Below are positions 56,652 to 64,000 of a stretch of DNA of 64,000 bases, one piece after another (within the stretch, counting starts at the first letter, position 1; every line of letters begins with the position of its first letter). The translations under genes were made by a program, and so were the position numbers. Under the pieces are notes generated by a model. It made no database searches. It was not told the origin of the DNA and saw nothing but the letters and a program-made list of their open reading frames with translations. This DNA comes from Anabaena sp. UHCC 0204. Lineage in GTDB: Bacteria; Cyanobacteriota; Cyanobacteriia; Cyanobacteriales; Nostocaceae. The stretch spans positions 62,001 through 126,000 of the forward strand of contig NZ_VIKW01000004.1 of NCBI RefSeq assembly GCF_009711975.1. Reading direction: 5' to 3'.

Positions 56652-57470
56652 TTAATGGTTTTGATCTAACCAAGCAACCAAATCAGATATTTCAGAAAAA
56701 TCTAAAAACTCTTCTCCTAATACTTCTAATTGCTCGGTAGATAATAAGCGAATTCGTTCAACTATGAATGAATCCATTTCACCAAAGCGACGATTTAATT
56801 GGCGATTCAAGAAACGAAAAGCTTCTTTTTGTTCTCCCTTTTCCAAAATATCCTGATAAATTACAGATTCTTGCATAATATCCTCGCTCAATAATTGACG
56901 AATTAGATTTTTCTCGAATCGTAAACCTGCTAAAATCTCTGTGTAAGCAGCGGTATTCTGTCTGGCTGGTACATCTGCAATTTTAGCAATTTCTGTGGCT
57001 ACTTGGGATAATAACCCTGGTGCGGAATTGGTTTTTGTTAATGGTGCTAATGGAAGCAATGCTGGGTTATGGAGAAATAAATCTGAATCTTGCTCCCACA
57101 TCCGGATTACTCGATAGCGATGATTTGTCATTTCATCAATATAAGCTTCGGTAAACGCGATTTCATTACTTGTTTCTTGTAAGAAAATCACTACTTGGGT
57201 GACAGGCAGATTATATTGTCTAACTAATCTGACAAAATAATCTAACATTCTTAACGGAATGGGAGTGTCTGATTTGGTGTTAGTCTGAAATTCTAGATGT
57301 AGGATTCTGTTTTTCGTTTGCAGCAAAATAACAGAATCTGCGCGAATTGGTTCAATGCTAAGTTCGGTTTTTAAGACTTTGATTGTTTCAACTGTTTCCG
57401 GTAGCAACCAGTTGGCAAAATCAAGGGGATATTTTTCAGCTAGGATTTTACAAACATTATCAAAACTCAC
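56652..57470 (-). CDS. Rpn/PD-(D/E)XK-like protein with DUF4351
   Basis: 272 aa, GTG start at 57470. Residues about 40-70 (RADSVILLQTKNRILHLEFQTN) contain the D...E-x-Q active-site pattern of PD-(D/E)XK nucleases of the Rpn family. The C-terminal 65 residues (LNRRFGEMDSFIVERIRLLSTEQLEVLGEEFLDF in outline) are DUF4351. It overlaps the upstream small gene by 11 bases, so translation is coupled. These proteins are abundant, variable accessory genes in cyanobacteria. Confidence 0.78.
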   Translation of the reverse strand: MSFDNVCKILAEKYPLDFANWLLPETVETIKVLKTELSIEPIRADSVILLQTKNRILHLEFQTNTKSDTPIPLRMLDYFVRLVRQYNLPVTQVVIFLQETSNEIAFTEAYIDEMTNHRYRVIRMWEQDSDLFLHNPALLPLAPLTKTNSAPGLLSQVATEIAKIADVPARQNTAAYTEILAGLRFEKNLIRQLLSEDIMQESVIYQDILEKGEQKEAFRFLNRQLNRRFGEMDSFIVERIRLLSTEQLEVLGEEFLDFSEISDLVAWLDQNH

Positions 57471-57708
57471 GATTTACACCCTTTTTTTGGCTGATAGTCA
57501 GTAATTCAATATTCAGGTTTTCTTTTACATCTTCTGGCGACTCAAACATGATCTCAAAGCCACCGTTGGGAATAGTTCGACGCAAAAATCTTAAATGGTC
57601 TTCTGCATCTTGGCGGTTAGCAAAACGGGCGACGGTGTAAGATTCGGTAATTGTTACAGTTCTGACTATGACCCAAGGATGATTTTGGGTAACAACTGGT
57701 TTTATCAT
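57460..57708 (-). CDS. Small hypothetical protein coupled to the DUF4351 gene
   Basis: 82 aa, ATG at 57708 with AGGAG eight bases upstream. It reads as one mixed alpha/beta domain (SYTVARFANRQDAEDHLRFLRR is the central part in outline). It is not a known antitoxin, though the 11-base overlap with the following Rpn-like gene suggests a functional pair. I do not recognise the family with certainty. Confidence 0.6.
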   Translation of the reverse strand: MIKPVVTQNHPWVIVRTVTITESYTVARFANRQDAEDHLRFLRRTIPNGGFEIMFESPEDVKENLNIELLTISQKKGVNREF

Positions 57709-57846
57709 GGTGAATGTCTCCTTATCTTAGGAAGCCGGAAGTCAGCAGCAAGCGTCGGAAACTTATTTGCTGGCTTCTGACAATATTTGTAGTTTTGTTG
57801 GCGGGTTGCTGTGAGTGTGTTTTCATCGCTTATAAACACTCTCGTT
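57709..57846. other. Repeat-like spacer next to the R-M cassette
   Basis: Contains GAAGCC/GGCTTC and GTCAG/CTGAC inverted arms (57723-57781). The TAGCCATAGCCA element further on (57906-57917) lies in the 3' part of the next frame. No independent gene is supported here. Confidence 0.35.
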
Positions 57847-58236
57847 TCATAGCCGTGGCGGTAAAAGCTGGGTTGCGTCATGGTCATGCAGTCCGGGGAC
57901 GACTAGCCATAGCCACATTCGACACTTGAACAAGCGCAGTAATAGTAGTTCTTCAGGGAATTTTTGATTTCTGTAACCTTGCCAGTGTCCCAGGTTTGCA
58001 AGTTGTTGTTTGGCACAGGTGGGGCAAAGGTCGCCTGGTTTTCCTTTGTCTATGGTGTAATTTGCGTCTTCAGATTTTAGGGGTTTGATGCCAGGAAATT
58101 GACTGTTTTGAGAATAGGGGCAGGGTTTACCGTCTAGTTCTGCGGGCATGATACCTGTGCAAATTAGGCTGTCGGGGTATACTTTGCCGTCGGGGGAGAG
58201 GAAGAGGGCTTTGGGTTTGGTGTTTTTTATATTCAT
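57847..58236 (-). CDS. Cys-rich small protein, possible zinc ribbon
   Basis: 129 aa from the ATG at 58236; the frame is open further upstream but overlaps the preceding gene. The N-terminal 95 residues look real: SLICTGIMP, GKPCPYSQN and GDLCPTCAKQQLA give spaced cysteines that could bind zinc. The last 35 residues run into repeat-like DNA (TAGCCATAGCCA) and read as unstructured, so the original stop may have been lost. It is the last gene of the putative restriction-modification cassette. Function unknown. Confidence 0.45.
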   Translation of the reverse strand: MNIKNTKPKALFLSPDGKVYPDSLICTGIMPAELDGKPCPYSQNSQFPGIKPLKSEDANYTIDKGKPGDLCPTCAKQQLANLGHWQGYRNQKFPEELLLLRLFKCRMWLWLVVPGLHDHDATQLLPPRL

Positions 58237-58315
58237 GCTTGACAGTTGCCAGAAGCAGATGCTATTCTGACAATATACGTTAACCGAATAAATGTCAAAC
58301 ATTAACTTAGAAAGT

Positions 58316-58801
58316 TTAGCTTTCCTCCTGATGTGTAAATCCAACCATCTGAGCAACTAATTCTAAATGTTTTGACGTTGAGCGAGTTGGTTCATAGATT
58401 CCGTTTTCCCATTCACTCACTGTTGCTTGCCGCACACCCAATTGTGCTGCAAATTCTGCTTGTGTTAAACCCATTTGGAGACGTAATGCCTTGATTGATT
58501 TGCTATTCCATACCACTTGCCCATCTACAAGTTGCACTTGTTTGCTATTAGTAAATTGGCGAAAAGTAACACATTGCTGATCAAAATCAACATTTTCAAC
58601 CCGATATCCTGCTTCTATCCAGGCAGAAGCTTGTAATGCGCCTTTGCTGCGATTACTCCACCATGCCCGTTTACTTTTTGCTGAATTGGGTAAGGAATCT
58701 TTTATTAAACTCTCGATTTCAACAAATGATAAAGTTATTTCATTTTGTTCACTGCTATACAAAAAGTCTAGGAGTGGCTGGTATTTACTACCCTCCTTCA
58801 T
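58316..58801 (-). CDS. DUF7662-HTH (XRE) transcriptional regulator
   Basis: 161 aa, ATG at 58801 with GAGGTAAC before it. Residues 1-85 (KYQPLLDFLYSSEQNEITLSFVEIE, KRAWWSNRSKGALQASAWIEAGYRV in outline) match the small domain now called DUF7662. Residues about 100-155 are a Cro/C1-type helix-turn-helix (LRLQMGLTQAEFAAQLGVRQATVSEWENG). It is 44 bases downstream of the HEPN-like gene and is a likely controller of the cassette, similar to the C proteins of restriction-modification systems. Confidence 0.75.
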   Translation of the reverse strand: MKEGSKYQPLLDFLYSSEQNEITLSFVEIESLIKDSLPNSAKSKRAWWSNRSKGALQASAWIEAGYRVENVDFDQQCVTFRQFTNSKQVQLVDGQVVWNSKSIKALRLQMGLTQAEFAAQLGVRQATVSEWENGIYEPTRSTSKHLELVAQMVGFTHQEES

Positions 58802-58845
58802 GTTACCTCTTCCTCTACTAACATCTATTATCTTCTATCAATTAG

Positions 58846-59772
58846 TTAGTTTTCAGTTAGCCTACGACTTTCAAAGTTATTAATATATCCTGGCTGAATA
58901 ATTAGCTCTTGAAACTCTTTACAAATCAATCTAATTAACTCTTCATTCTCCCCTGTTAGATAACGTCCGTGCATCAGCCTATTCCTTAATACACGGAGGT
59001 CATTAATTTTTTTCGTGATTGTATCTCGTGTATTTTTATTAACAGTATTAGCAAAAATTGACTGAGGTGAATTTGATAGCTTATAACCTCCTTCTAAGTC
59101 ATCAACTATACTAATCATTTTTGATAAATCTGTAAAATCTGCATAATAAAGCCACTGCATAAGTAGAGGATTATGTTGCTGGTAGTTAGCTTCATTTTCC
59201 TTATTCTTTAATGCTTCACTCTTACATTCTTTATATTTTTTAAGTCTATCTTCCCATTTATAGCCATATTTCATTTTATATTTTTCAAGATTTTGTTCAG
59301 CATCTTCTATATATCTATCAAGAGTATCTTCCCAGAAAGAACCATACTTTTTGAGCATTACAGATATAATAAACTCTCTGACTGCGTTTTCAAAATTCAT
59401 TACTAAAGGGAATAATCTCTCACTTCTCTCATCCCCATAAGAGTTATAAACAAGTATTAATTTAGGAAAATACGTTTCTGCTGCCTGTGCTAAAACCTTC
59501 TCAAGTTCGATAGGTTCAACCGGAACTGCCATTTCAACGTCAAAAGTTATTAAAGTATGAGAATTGATATCGGATTGCCAATGTACATTTAAGAGAAACT
59601 CAAAATTTTGGGTAACTGCTGCTTGCAATTCATATTGATTATTTAATGGATTTACAGGTACTGACTCATATTCGTCGTATACAGCACCCAAGTCATCGAA
59701 AAGATCATACAAGGCTCTTTCTAATTCCTCCTGTGGCTGTTCAAAAACAGTCAAGTAGCAAGCATGAATCAT
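58846..59772 (-). CDS. Protein with HEPN-like C-terminal domain, in the R-M operon
   Basis: 308 aa. The ATG at 59772 abuts the HsdS stop (TAA at 59773-59775), so the two are co-translated. Residues about 1-110 form a mixed domain without known motif. From about residue 125 (MNFENAVREFIISVMLKKYGSFWEDTL) the protein is helical and charged, and LRVLRNRLMHGRYL holds R263-x4-H268, the RX4-6H active-site motif of HEPN ribonucleases. The arrangement resembles Swt1/Apea-type HEPN proteins. An RNase effector role in anti-phage defence is inference. No HsdR lies next to it. Confidence 0.6.
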   Translation of the reverse strand: MIHACYLTVFEQPQEELERALYDLFDDLGAVYDEYESVPVNPLNNQYELQAAVTQNFEFLLNVHWQSDINSHTLITFDVEMAVPVEPIELEKVLAQAAETYFPKLILVYNSYGDERSERLFPLVMNFENAVREFIISVMLKKYGSFWEDTLDRYIEDAEQNLEKYKMKYGYKWEDRLKKYKECKSEALKNKENEANYQQHNPLLMQWLYYADFTDLSKMISIVDDLEGGYKLSNSPQSIFANTVNKNTRDTITKKINDLRVLRNRLMHGRYLTGENEELIRLICKEFQELIIQPGYINNFESRRLTEN

Positions 59773-60462
59773 TTACACTGCCCCTTGAAATAGCTTTCCA
59801 AAAAGCTTATGGGCTTCAGCACGGCAATCCTCAGCAGCTTTAGATAATTTCCCTGCCTCTTGTGTCAATCGTTGTGCTTCTGAAATAATTCGTTTTTGTT
59901 CATCTAGAGAGGGAAGCATCACAGGCAAATCATTTAGAGCAGTAATAGTTAACATAGGTTGAATGCTACCAGTTGAAAGGGAGTGAACCAGGGTTTGACC
60001 AACATCTGAATTAAGATAGAAAGCTAGGTAAGCAGGATCAATCTTGTCTGTTAAGCGCAATCTTGCAAGGTGTGTATCTATGTTGGCTGGTTCGTCAGAT
60101 TCGTAAACAGCAGCTATCCCTGGACGCATGATTAAACTAACCAGCACATCACCCTTATGAACTTGAGTTGCTTCAAGTTTCTTATGATCATCTGGATTTA
60201 GATAGCGTACATGATTAAGATTAATACCCTGTGCTGAAATATTACGTATTGAGAGTAAAGGAATACCGTCAACATTCTCAAGCCCAGTCACGGAATAACC
60301 ACGCTTAGTAGTTCCTTCAACAACTACAGTTACCAACTTAACCACTGGAAAGGGGCTTTTCTCTAACTGAGCCATTGCACCTGTCACAACTTGTGAGTAA
60401 GGTTCAAAGTTCCAGACACCTTTTTGACGTAACTGCGAAAGATTAACTATAGTTTTTTCCAT
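59773..60462 (-). CDS. hsdS: Type I restriction specificity subunit HsdS, half-size (one TRD)
   Basis: 229 aa, about half of a usual HsdS. One target recognition domain (residues about 40-190, with GIPLLSIRNIS, HKGDVLVSLI and YLAFYLNSDVGQ), followed by a coiled-coil conserved region (DEQKRIISEAQRLTQEAGKL). Half-size S subunits dimerise and should recognise a symmetric, split target. It starts 4 bases after the methyltransferase stop. Single-TRD S subunits are seen in some type I and BcgI-like type IIB systems. Confidence 0.85.
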   Translation of the reverse strand: MEKTIVNLSQLRQKGVWNFEPYSQVVTGAMAQLEKSPFPVVKLVTVVVEGTTKRGYSVTGLENVDGIPLLSIRNISAQGINLNHVRYLNPDDHKKLEATQVHKGDVLVSLIMRPGIAAVYESDEPANIDTHLARLRLTDKIDPAYLAFYLNSDVGQTLVHSLSTGSIQPMLTITALNDLPVMLPSLDEQKRIISEAQRLTQEAGKLSKAAEDCRAEAHKLFGKLFQGAV

Positions 60463-60466
60463 TTAA

Positions 60467-62494
60467 CTACCTTCCTAATAACCCAGCTAAATCTGTAATT
60501 GCTTTCTTTACTTCTGGCGGTTCATTAACTTCATCTTTTGCGGCAGAAATACGACCAGATGCGTCATAGCCAATATCATCAATCCTAGCCATGTAAATCT
60601 TATCATCCTGCTCAATTTCTAGCTGACTTTCTGCTGTCAAAGCTATATCACGCTTTTCTAGAAGAACCACGCTAGTTTTCACAGCAGCACCATAGGGTCT
60701 GAATGTTTCTTGTGGTAAACTCACAATTGCTTTTAATCTTGCCCAGCGTAAAATCCAATCTCTAACGTCCTGCATTGAACTGTTCGCCAACACTCCATCA
60801 GGTAAAACAATTGCTAATTTTCCCCCTGGTGCTAAAAATTCAAGACAACGATTAATAAAAGCGACTTCTTCAGGAATACTTCTAACAAGTTTGCCATTTT
60901 TCTTTGTCACTCCATCCCGTGAAGCAAAGTCCTTTAAAACACTTTCATTTGTCAACTTAGAACCAAATGGAGGATTAGTTAAAATCATCGTTAAACCTCC
61001 CAGATAAAAACCAGGACGTTCTGGAAGTCCCTCCGTAATTCCTCCTGTAATACTACCCAATCTTTCCAGCGAATCCATTACTTTTAAATCGGCATATTGT
61101 GCGCCATTCATTAAAGTATTAACTCGCGCTATGTGCATCACATTTCGAGAATATTCAGCCCCAAATAAATGATTATCTCGAAACTTGATAAACTCTTCCG
61201 TTGGTTCTTCAGGATTTATCCCTTCAGCACTACCACCATTATTTGCTATTGCTTTTGTATATTCCTGTTTACGCACATAATCCAAAACGTGAGTTAGCAT
61301 CCGCGCTGAACCGCAAGCAGGATCACCAACATAATCATTTACTGTTGGTTGCAAAATTCCCACCATTAAATTAATTACAGGTGTAGGTGTGAAATATTGC
61401 CCCAAATCATCGCGGAAAGTCTTACTTAAAAAGTCCTCAAATACTCCACCTTTGACATCTGCTGAAGATTTCCGCAAACTCCAAGGCTGTAAACGCTTAA
61501 CTATTTCCATTGTCGTATGAGGCTTGAATTGCAAAACATCAGCTTCATTAAAAGCCAACCTCACACCCAAATCATCACCAAATTTTTGCGCTAGTGTGTC
61601 CCGTTCCCACTGCTTCGCTTTTTCAAAAGTTTCTCTGACTTGAACTAATAAACGTTCTGGGTCAGTTTCATTACTGACACTAAATACATAAGCCCGTGAT
61701 TCTCCTGTTTGCTTTACCAAGTCAATTGTTGCTTGTTCGTCATACCACTTAGCAAACAAAAATTTAACCATTGCATCAACTGCTTCTTGTGGTTGCAAAC
61801 CCTCGTTATCTCTGAGAATAGAATGACATCCAGAACGGGTATCTCCCAAAACCTCACGAAACTTATCACGGGATAGAGGTGTGAGTCCGGTTTGAATCCC
61901 ATCTGCTTCACTAGGATTTAAAATTACAGTATAAGGACTATGGGTTGCAGCTTCACGGGTGCTTTCATATTTAGGTAAGTTACCAATTATTTCTAACTTC
62001 CGTGGGTAGTCAAGATCACGATGATAGATATCTGTGTGTTTACCACTGGTTAAAATTGCATAACGGGCAAAAGGTGAAGCACTCATGTAAGCATTGAGTC
62101 GGTTAAGATGTTCTACCCAACCTTCCGCTTCAGTTCCACCAACTTTTTTATTTGGTTCCATAGCCTCTACCATAATAAAGGCTACATCCAAATTACCTAC
62201 AGAGTCAGCATAACGGTCATCATAAACTACAACGTCTGCCCGTCCTAGATAGCGTCGTCCACCTTGATAAGTTCCCTCGGCAAAATCTGCACTTATTTCT
62301 AGTTCCATTGCTTCTAGTGGAACGCCGTACTCTTCTACTAGAATCTGAAGCGCCCACATTGTCACAGGGTCTTCTGCTGGACGCACATAAGAACCATCAG
62401 CTTTAAATAATTTCTGTAGATTTATATCCTGACGATACTTTTCTGGTAAGTCAGCCGGATTTTTATAAGGATTAGTGAAATCAGAGAAAGGCAT
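60467..62494 (-). CDS. N6-adenine DNA methyltransferase with N-terminal HsdR_N-like domain
   Basis: 675 aa. Residues about 20-190 resemble the type I restriction enzyme R N-terminal (PD-(D/E)XK) domain: RADVVVYDD (D87) and FIMVEAMEP (E110-x-M112). The expected Lys of the E-x-K motif is Met112, so cleavage is doubtful. Residues about 300-675 are a gamma-class N6 methyltransferase with DPACGS at 391-396 and NPPFGS at 507-512. The fusion of nuclease-like and methylase domains with a separate S subunit recalls BcgI-type (IIB) enzymes. It is the first gene of the cassette; ATG at 62494. No helicase subunit is present. Confidence 0.88.
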   Translation of the reverse strand: MPFSDFTNPYKNPADLPEKYRQDINLQKLFKADGSYVRPAEDPVTMWALQILVEEYGVPLEAMELEISADFAEGTYQGGRRYLGRADVVVYDDRYADSVGNLDVAFIMVEAMEPNKKVGGTEAEGWVEHLNRLNAYMSASPFARYAILTSGKHTDIYHRDLDYPRKLEIIGNLPKYESTREAATHSPYTVILNPSEADGIQTGLTPLSRDKFREVLGDTRSGCHSILRDNEGLQPQEAVDAMVKFLFAKWYDEQATIDLVKQTGESRAYVFSVSNETDPERLLVQVRETFEKAKQWERDTLAQKFGDDLGVRLAFNEADVLQFKPHTTMEIVKRLQPWSLRKSSADVKGGVFEDFLSKTFRDDLGQYFTPTPVINLMVGILQPTVNDYVGDPACGSARMLTHVLDYVRKQEYTKAIANNGGSAEGINPEEPTEEFIKFRDNHLFGAEYSRNVMHIARVNTLMNGAQYADLKVMDSLERLGSITGGITEGLPERPGFYLGGLTMILTNPPFGSKLTNESVLKDFASRDGVTKKNGKLVRSIPEEVAFINRCLEFLAPGGKLAIVLPDGVLANSSMQDVRDWILRWARLKAIVSLPQETFRPYGAAVKTSVVLLEKRDIALTAESQLEIEQDDKIYMARIDDIGYDASGRISAAKDEVNEPPEVKKAITDLAGLLGR

Positions 62495-62581
62495 GAAGTT
62501 ATGGAATACAGGTTACACCTAGCCTAATAATATGCTATTTTGAGCGATCGCACTTTTATCTAGCTCCCATACAGAAACCGT

Positions 62582-62602
62582 AGGGGCGGGGTTTCCCCGC
62601 CC
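62582..62602. repeat. GC-rich palindrome between pepA and the R-M cassette
   Basis: GGGCGGGG-TTT-CCCCGCCC is a perfect 8-bp hairpin preceded by TAG, the same layout as the element in mutS2 at 42181-42203. No T-run, so not a typical terminator of pepA. Confidence 0.7.
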
Positions 62603-62620
62603 TGTTTAGGTGAAATTAAA

Positions 62621-64000
62621 TTAACTCAAAACCCAACTAACCAAAGTTCTGACACCAAAACCGGTAGCACCTGCACCGTTATAGCCATTTTCCTTATCAG
62701 CCCAAACAGGACCTGCAATATCTAAATGCGCCCAAGGAGTATCCTTAACAAACTGCTTGAGGAACAAAGCCGCAGTAATAGAACCGCCATAACGGGGTCC
62801 GGTGTTTTTCATATCCGCAATACCCGATTTCATCCCTTCAAAATATTTGTCTTCCATAGGCATCCGCCAGATTTTCTCACCAGCGGTTTCAGCGGCTGTT
62901 TGTAGTTGGGAAGCAACAGCATCATCAGGTGTAAATAAACCGGCAATATCGTCACCCAAAGCCACCACACAAGCACCTGTAAGAGTAGCTAGATCAACGA
63001 TCGCATCTACACCCAATTTATCAGCATAAACTAAGGCATCAGCCAGGGTTAAACGCCCTTCTGCGTCGGTATTGTTGACTTCGATGGTTTTGCCATTTGA
63101 TGCTGTTAAGATATCTCCTGGGTGCAGAGCCTTACCGCTAATCATGTTTTCAGTAACGGCTGATATAAAGTGAACTTCTACATCCGGTTTTAATTGGCCG
63201 ATAGCTTTAGCAGCGCCGAGAGTAGCCGCAGCACCACCCATATCCATTTTCATGGTTTCAATGCCACTACCAGCACCTTTAATGTTCAAACCGCCGGAAT
63301 CAAAGGTTACACCTTTACCGATAATTGCGAGTTTGCGTTTGGGTGTGGTGGCTGGTTTGTAGATTAGGTGAATGAATTTCGGGGGTAAATCAGAAGCTTG
63401 AGCGACTCCTAAAAATGCTCCCATACCTAGTTTTTCACATTCTTCTTTTTCGAGAATTTCCAGTTGTAAGCCATATTCGTGAGCGATCGCTTGAGCAGTT
63501 TCTGCCATAGTAATAGGTGTAACACTATTAGCTGGGGCTGCTACTAACTGCCGTGCCAAAATTACCCCAGACACAATTTGATTGGCGCGGGTAATAGCTG
63601 CTTCTTGTCCTGTTAAACCGAATAAGTCAATTGTTTCAACGTTGGGACCTTTATCTTCTGGCTCGGATTTAAAGCGCGTATCTTGGTAAAGTGCTAATTC
63701 TAAACCTTCGGCTATGGCTTGGGCTGTGGCGGCTGGGTGATTGTTCCACAGTGGTAAACTAATTCCCAGAGTTTTAGTTTTTTGCTTTTTAGCAGTCCGC
63801 GCTATTGTAGCCGCCACACGGCGTAAGGTTTCTAGTTGCAGCCCATCTGGTTTACCTAAACCGACTAAAATCACCTTCCGCACTAAATTACCAGCAGAGA
63901 CTCTTGTGAAGATGGTGCTATTGACTTTTCCAGTAAATTCTTCTTCAGCAATCAATTCTTTGAGAATTCCGCCGCATTTATCATCTAGAGTCGCTAAATC
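62621..64000 (-). CDS. pepA: Leucyl aminopeptidase (M17), 5' end outside the window
   Basis: 459 visible residues, open to the right edge; the in-frame TTG at 63955 is not the start, since coding sequence ([16 protein letters not shown]) continues upstream. [27 protein letters not shown] and [17 protein letters not shown] are the metal-binding and catalytic motifs of the M17 family. It removes N-terminal residues from peptides in the cytoplasm and works as a hexamer. About 30 N-terminal residues are missing compared with the usual length. Confidence 0.95.
   Translation of the reverse strand, partial: DLATLDDKCGGILKELIAEEEFTGKVNSTIFTRVSAGNLVRKVILVGLGKPDGLQLETLRRVAATIARTAKKQKTKTLGISLPLWNNHPAATAQAIAEGLELALYQDTRFKSEPEDKGPNVETIDLFGLTGQEAAITRANQIVSGVILARQLVAAPANSVTPITMAETAQAIAHEYGLQLEILEKEECEKLGMGAFLGVAQASDLPPKFIHLIYKPATTPKRKLAIIGKGVTFDSGGLNIKGAGSGIETMKMDMGGAAATLGAAKAIGQLKPDVEVHFISAVTENMISGKALHPGDILTASNGKTIEVNNTDAEGRLTLADALVYADKLGVDAIVDLATLTGACVVALGDDIAGLFTPDDAVASQLQTAAETAGEKIWRMPMEDKYFEGMKSGIADMKNTGPRYGGSITAALFLKQFVKDTPWAHLDIAGPVWADKENGYNGAGATGFGVRTLVSWVLS

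Overview
The window is chromosomal DNA from a cyanobacterium, most likely a heterocyst-forming member of the Nostocales. The reasons are the many copies of the octamer GCGATCGC (HIP1), low-to-moderate GC, several cyanobacteria-restricted families (DUF1830, DUF1997, DUF3038/DUF4335, DUF4079, DICT-domain sensors), an RNase E with the cyanobacterial Arg-rich C-terminal tail, and a gene order from the B12/radical-SAM gene through rne, rnhB, pheA and the str operon to glutamate synthase that matches what I remember of Anabaena/Nostoc. Spacers hold heptameric tandem repeats and small palindromic dispersed repeats, also typical of this group. The genus cannot be fixed from the sequence alone.

Layout. 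1-9 kb: a pentapeptide-repeat gene end coupled to a DICT/HD-GYP-like sensor, a B12-type radical SAM protein, DUF1830, an epoxide-hydrolase-like enzyme, DUF4079, a CPBP protease, clpS and small unknowns. 9-24 kb: TIGR03960 radical SAM protein, a 1.2-kb gene-free leader, rne-rnhB, DUF1997, pheA, a LON-domain protein, then on the minus strand the str operon (rpsL, rpsG, fusA, tuf, rpsJ) with an IscA-like gene upstream. 24-33 kb: a cupin, a secreted phosphodiester glycosidase-like protein, glutamate synthase (1568 aa) and a polysaccharide deacetylase. 33.7-38.2 kb: a lipid-linked-sugar set (small EamA/ArnE-like flippase, GT2 polyprenyl-phosphate sugar transferase, PIG-V-like and DUF2079 membrane proteins). 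38.6-48 kb: DUF4335/DUF3038, mutS2, a repeat-bearing DUF4351 protein, and a YqiJ-like/flotillin pair. 48-56.4 kb, all minus strand: DUF2288, an AI-2E family permease, plsC, a PstS-like binding protein, a PspA-like coiled coil, a desaturase, and fabD-fabH-plsX (membrane lipid synthesis).

56.6-62.5 kb is the most accessory-looking part. It holds a second DUF4351/Rpn-like gene and small unknowns, then a tightly packed minus-strand cassette: a methyltransferase fused to an HsdR_N-like domain, a half-size HsdS, an abutting HEPN-like protein, a DUF7662-HTH regulator and a Cys-rich protein, with no helicase HsdR. This is my main candidate for an undescribed system. The right edge is pepA, whose 5' end lies outside the window.

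A second theme is repeat DNA inside genes. mutS2 carries a heptamer array and a GC-rich palindrome in frame, the DUF4079 gene carries a 29-bp dispersed repeat in frame, and one DUF4351 gene carries a 12-bp array. No tRNA, rRNA, CRISPR array or intact insertion sequence was found.
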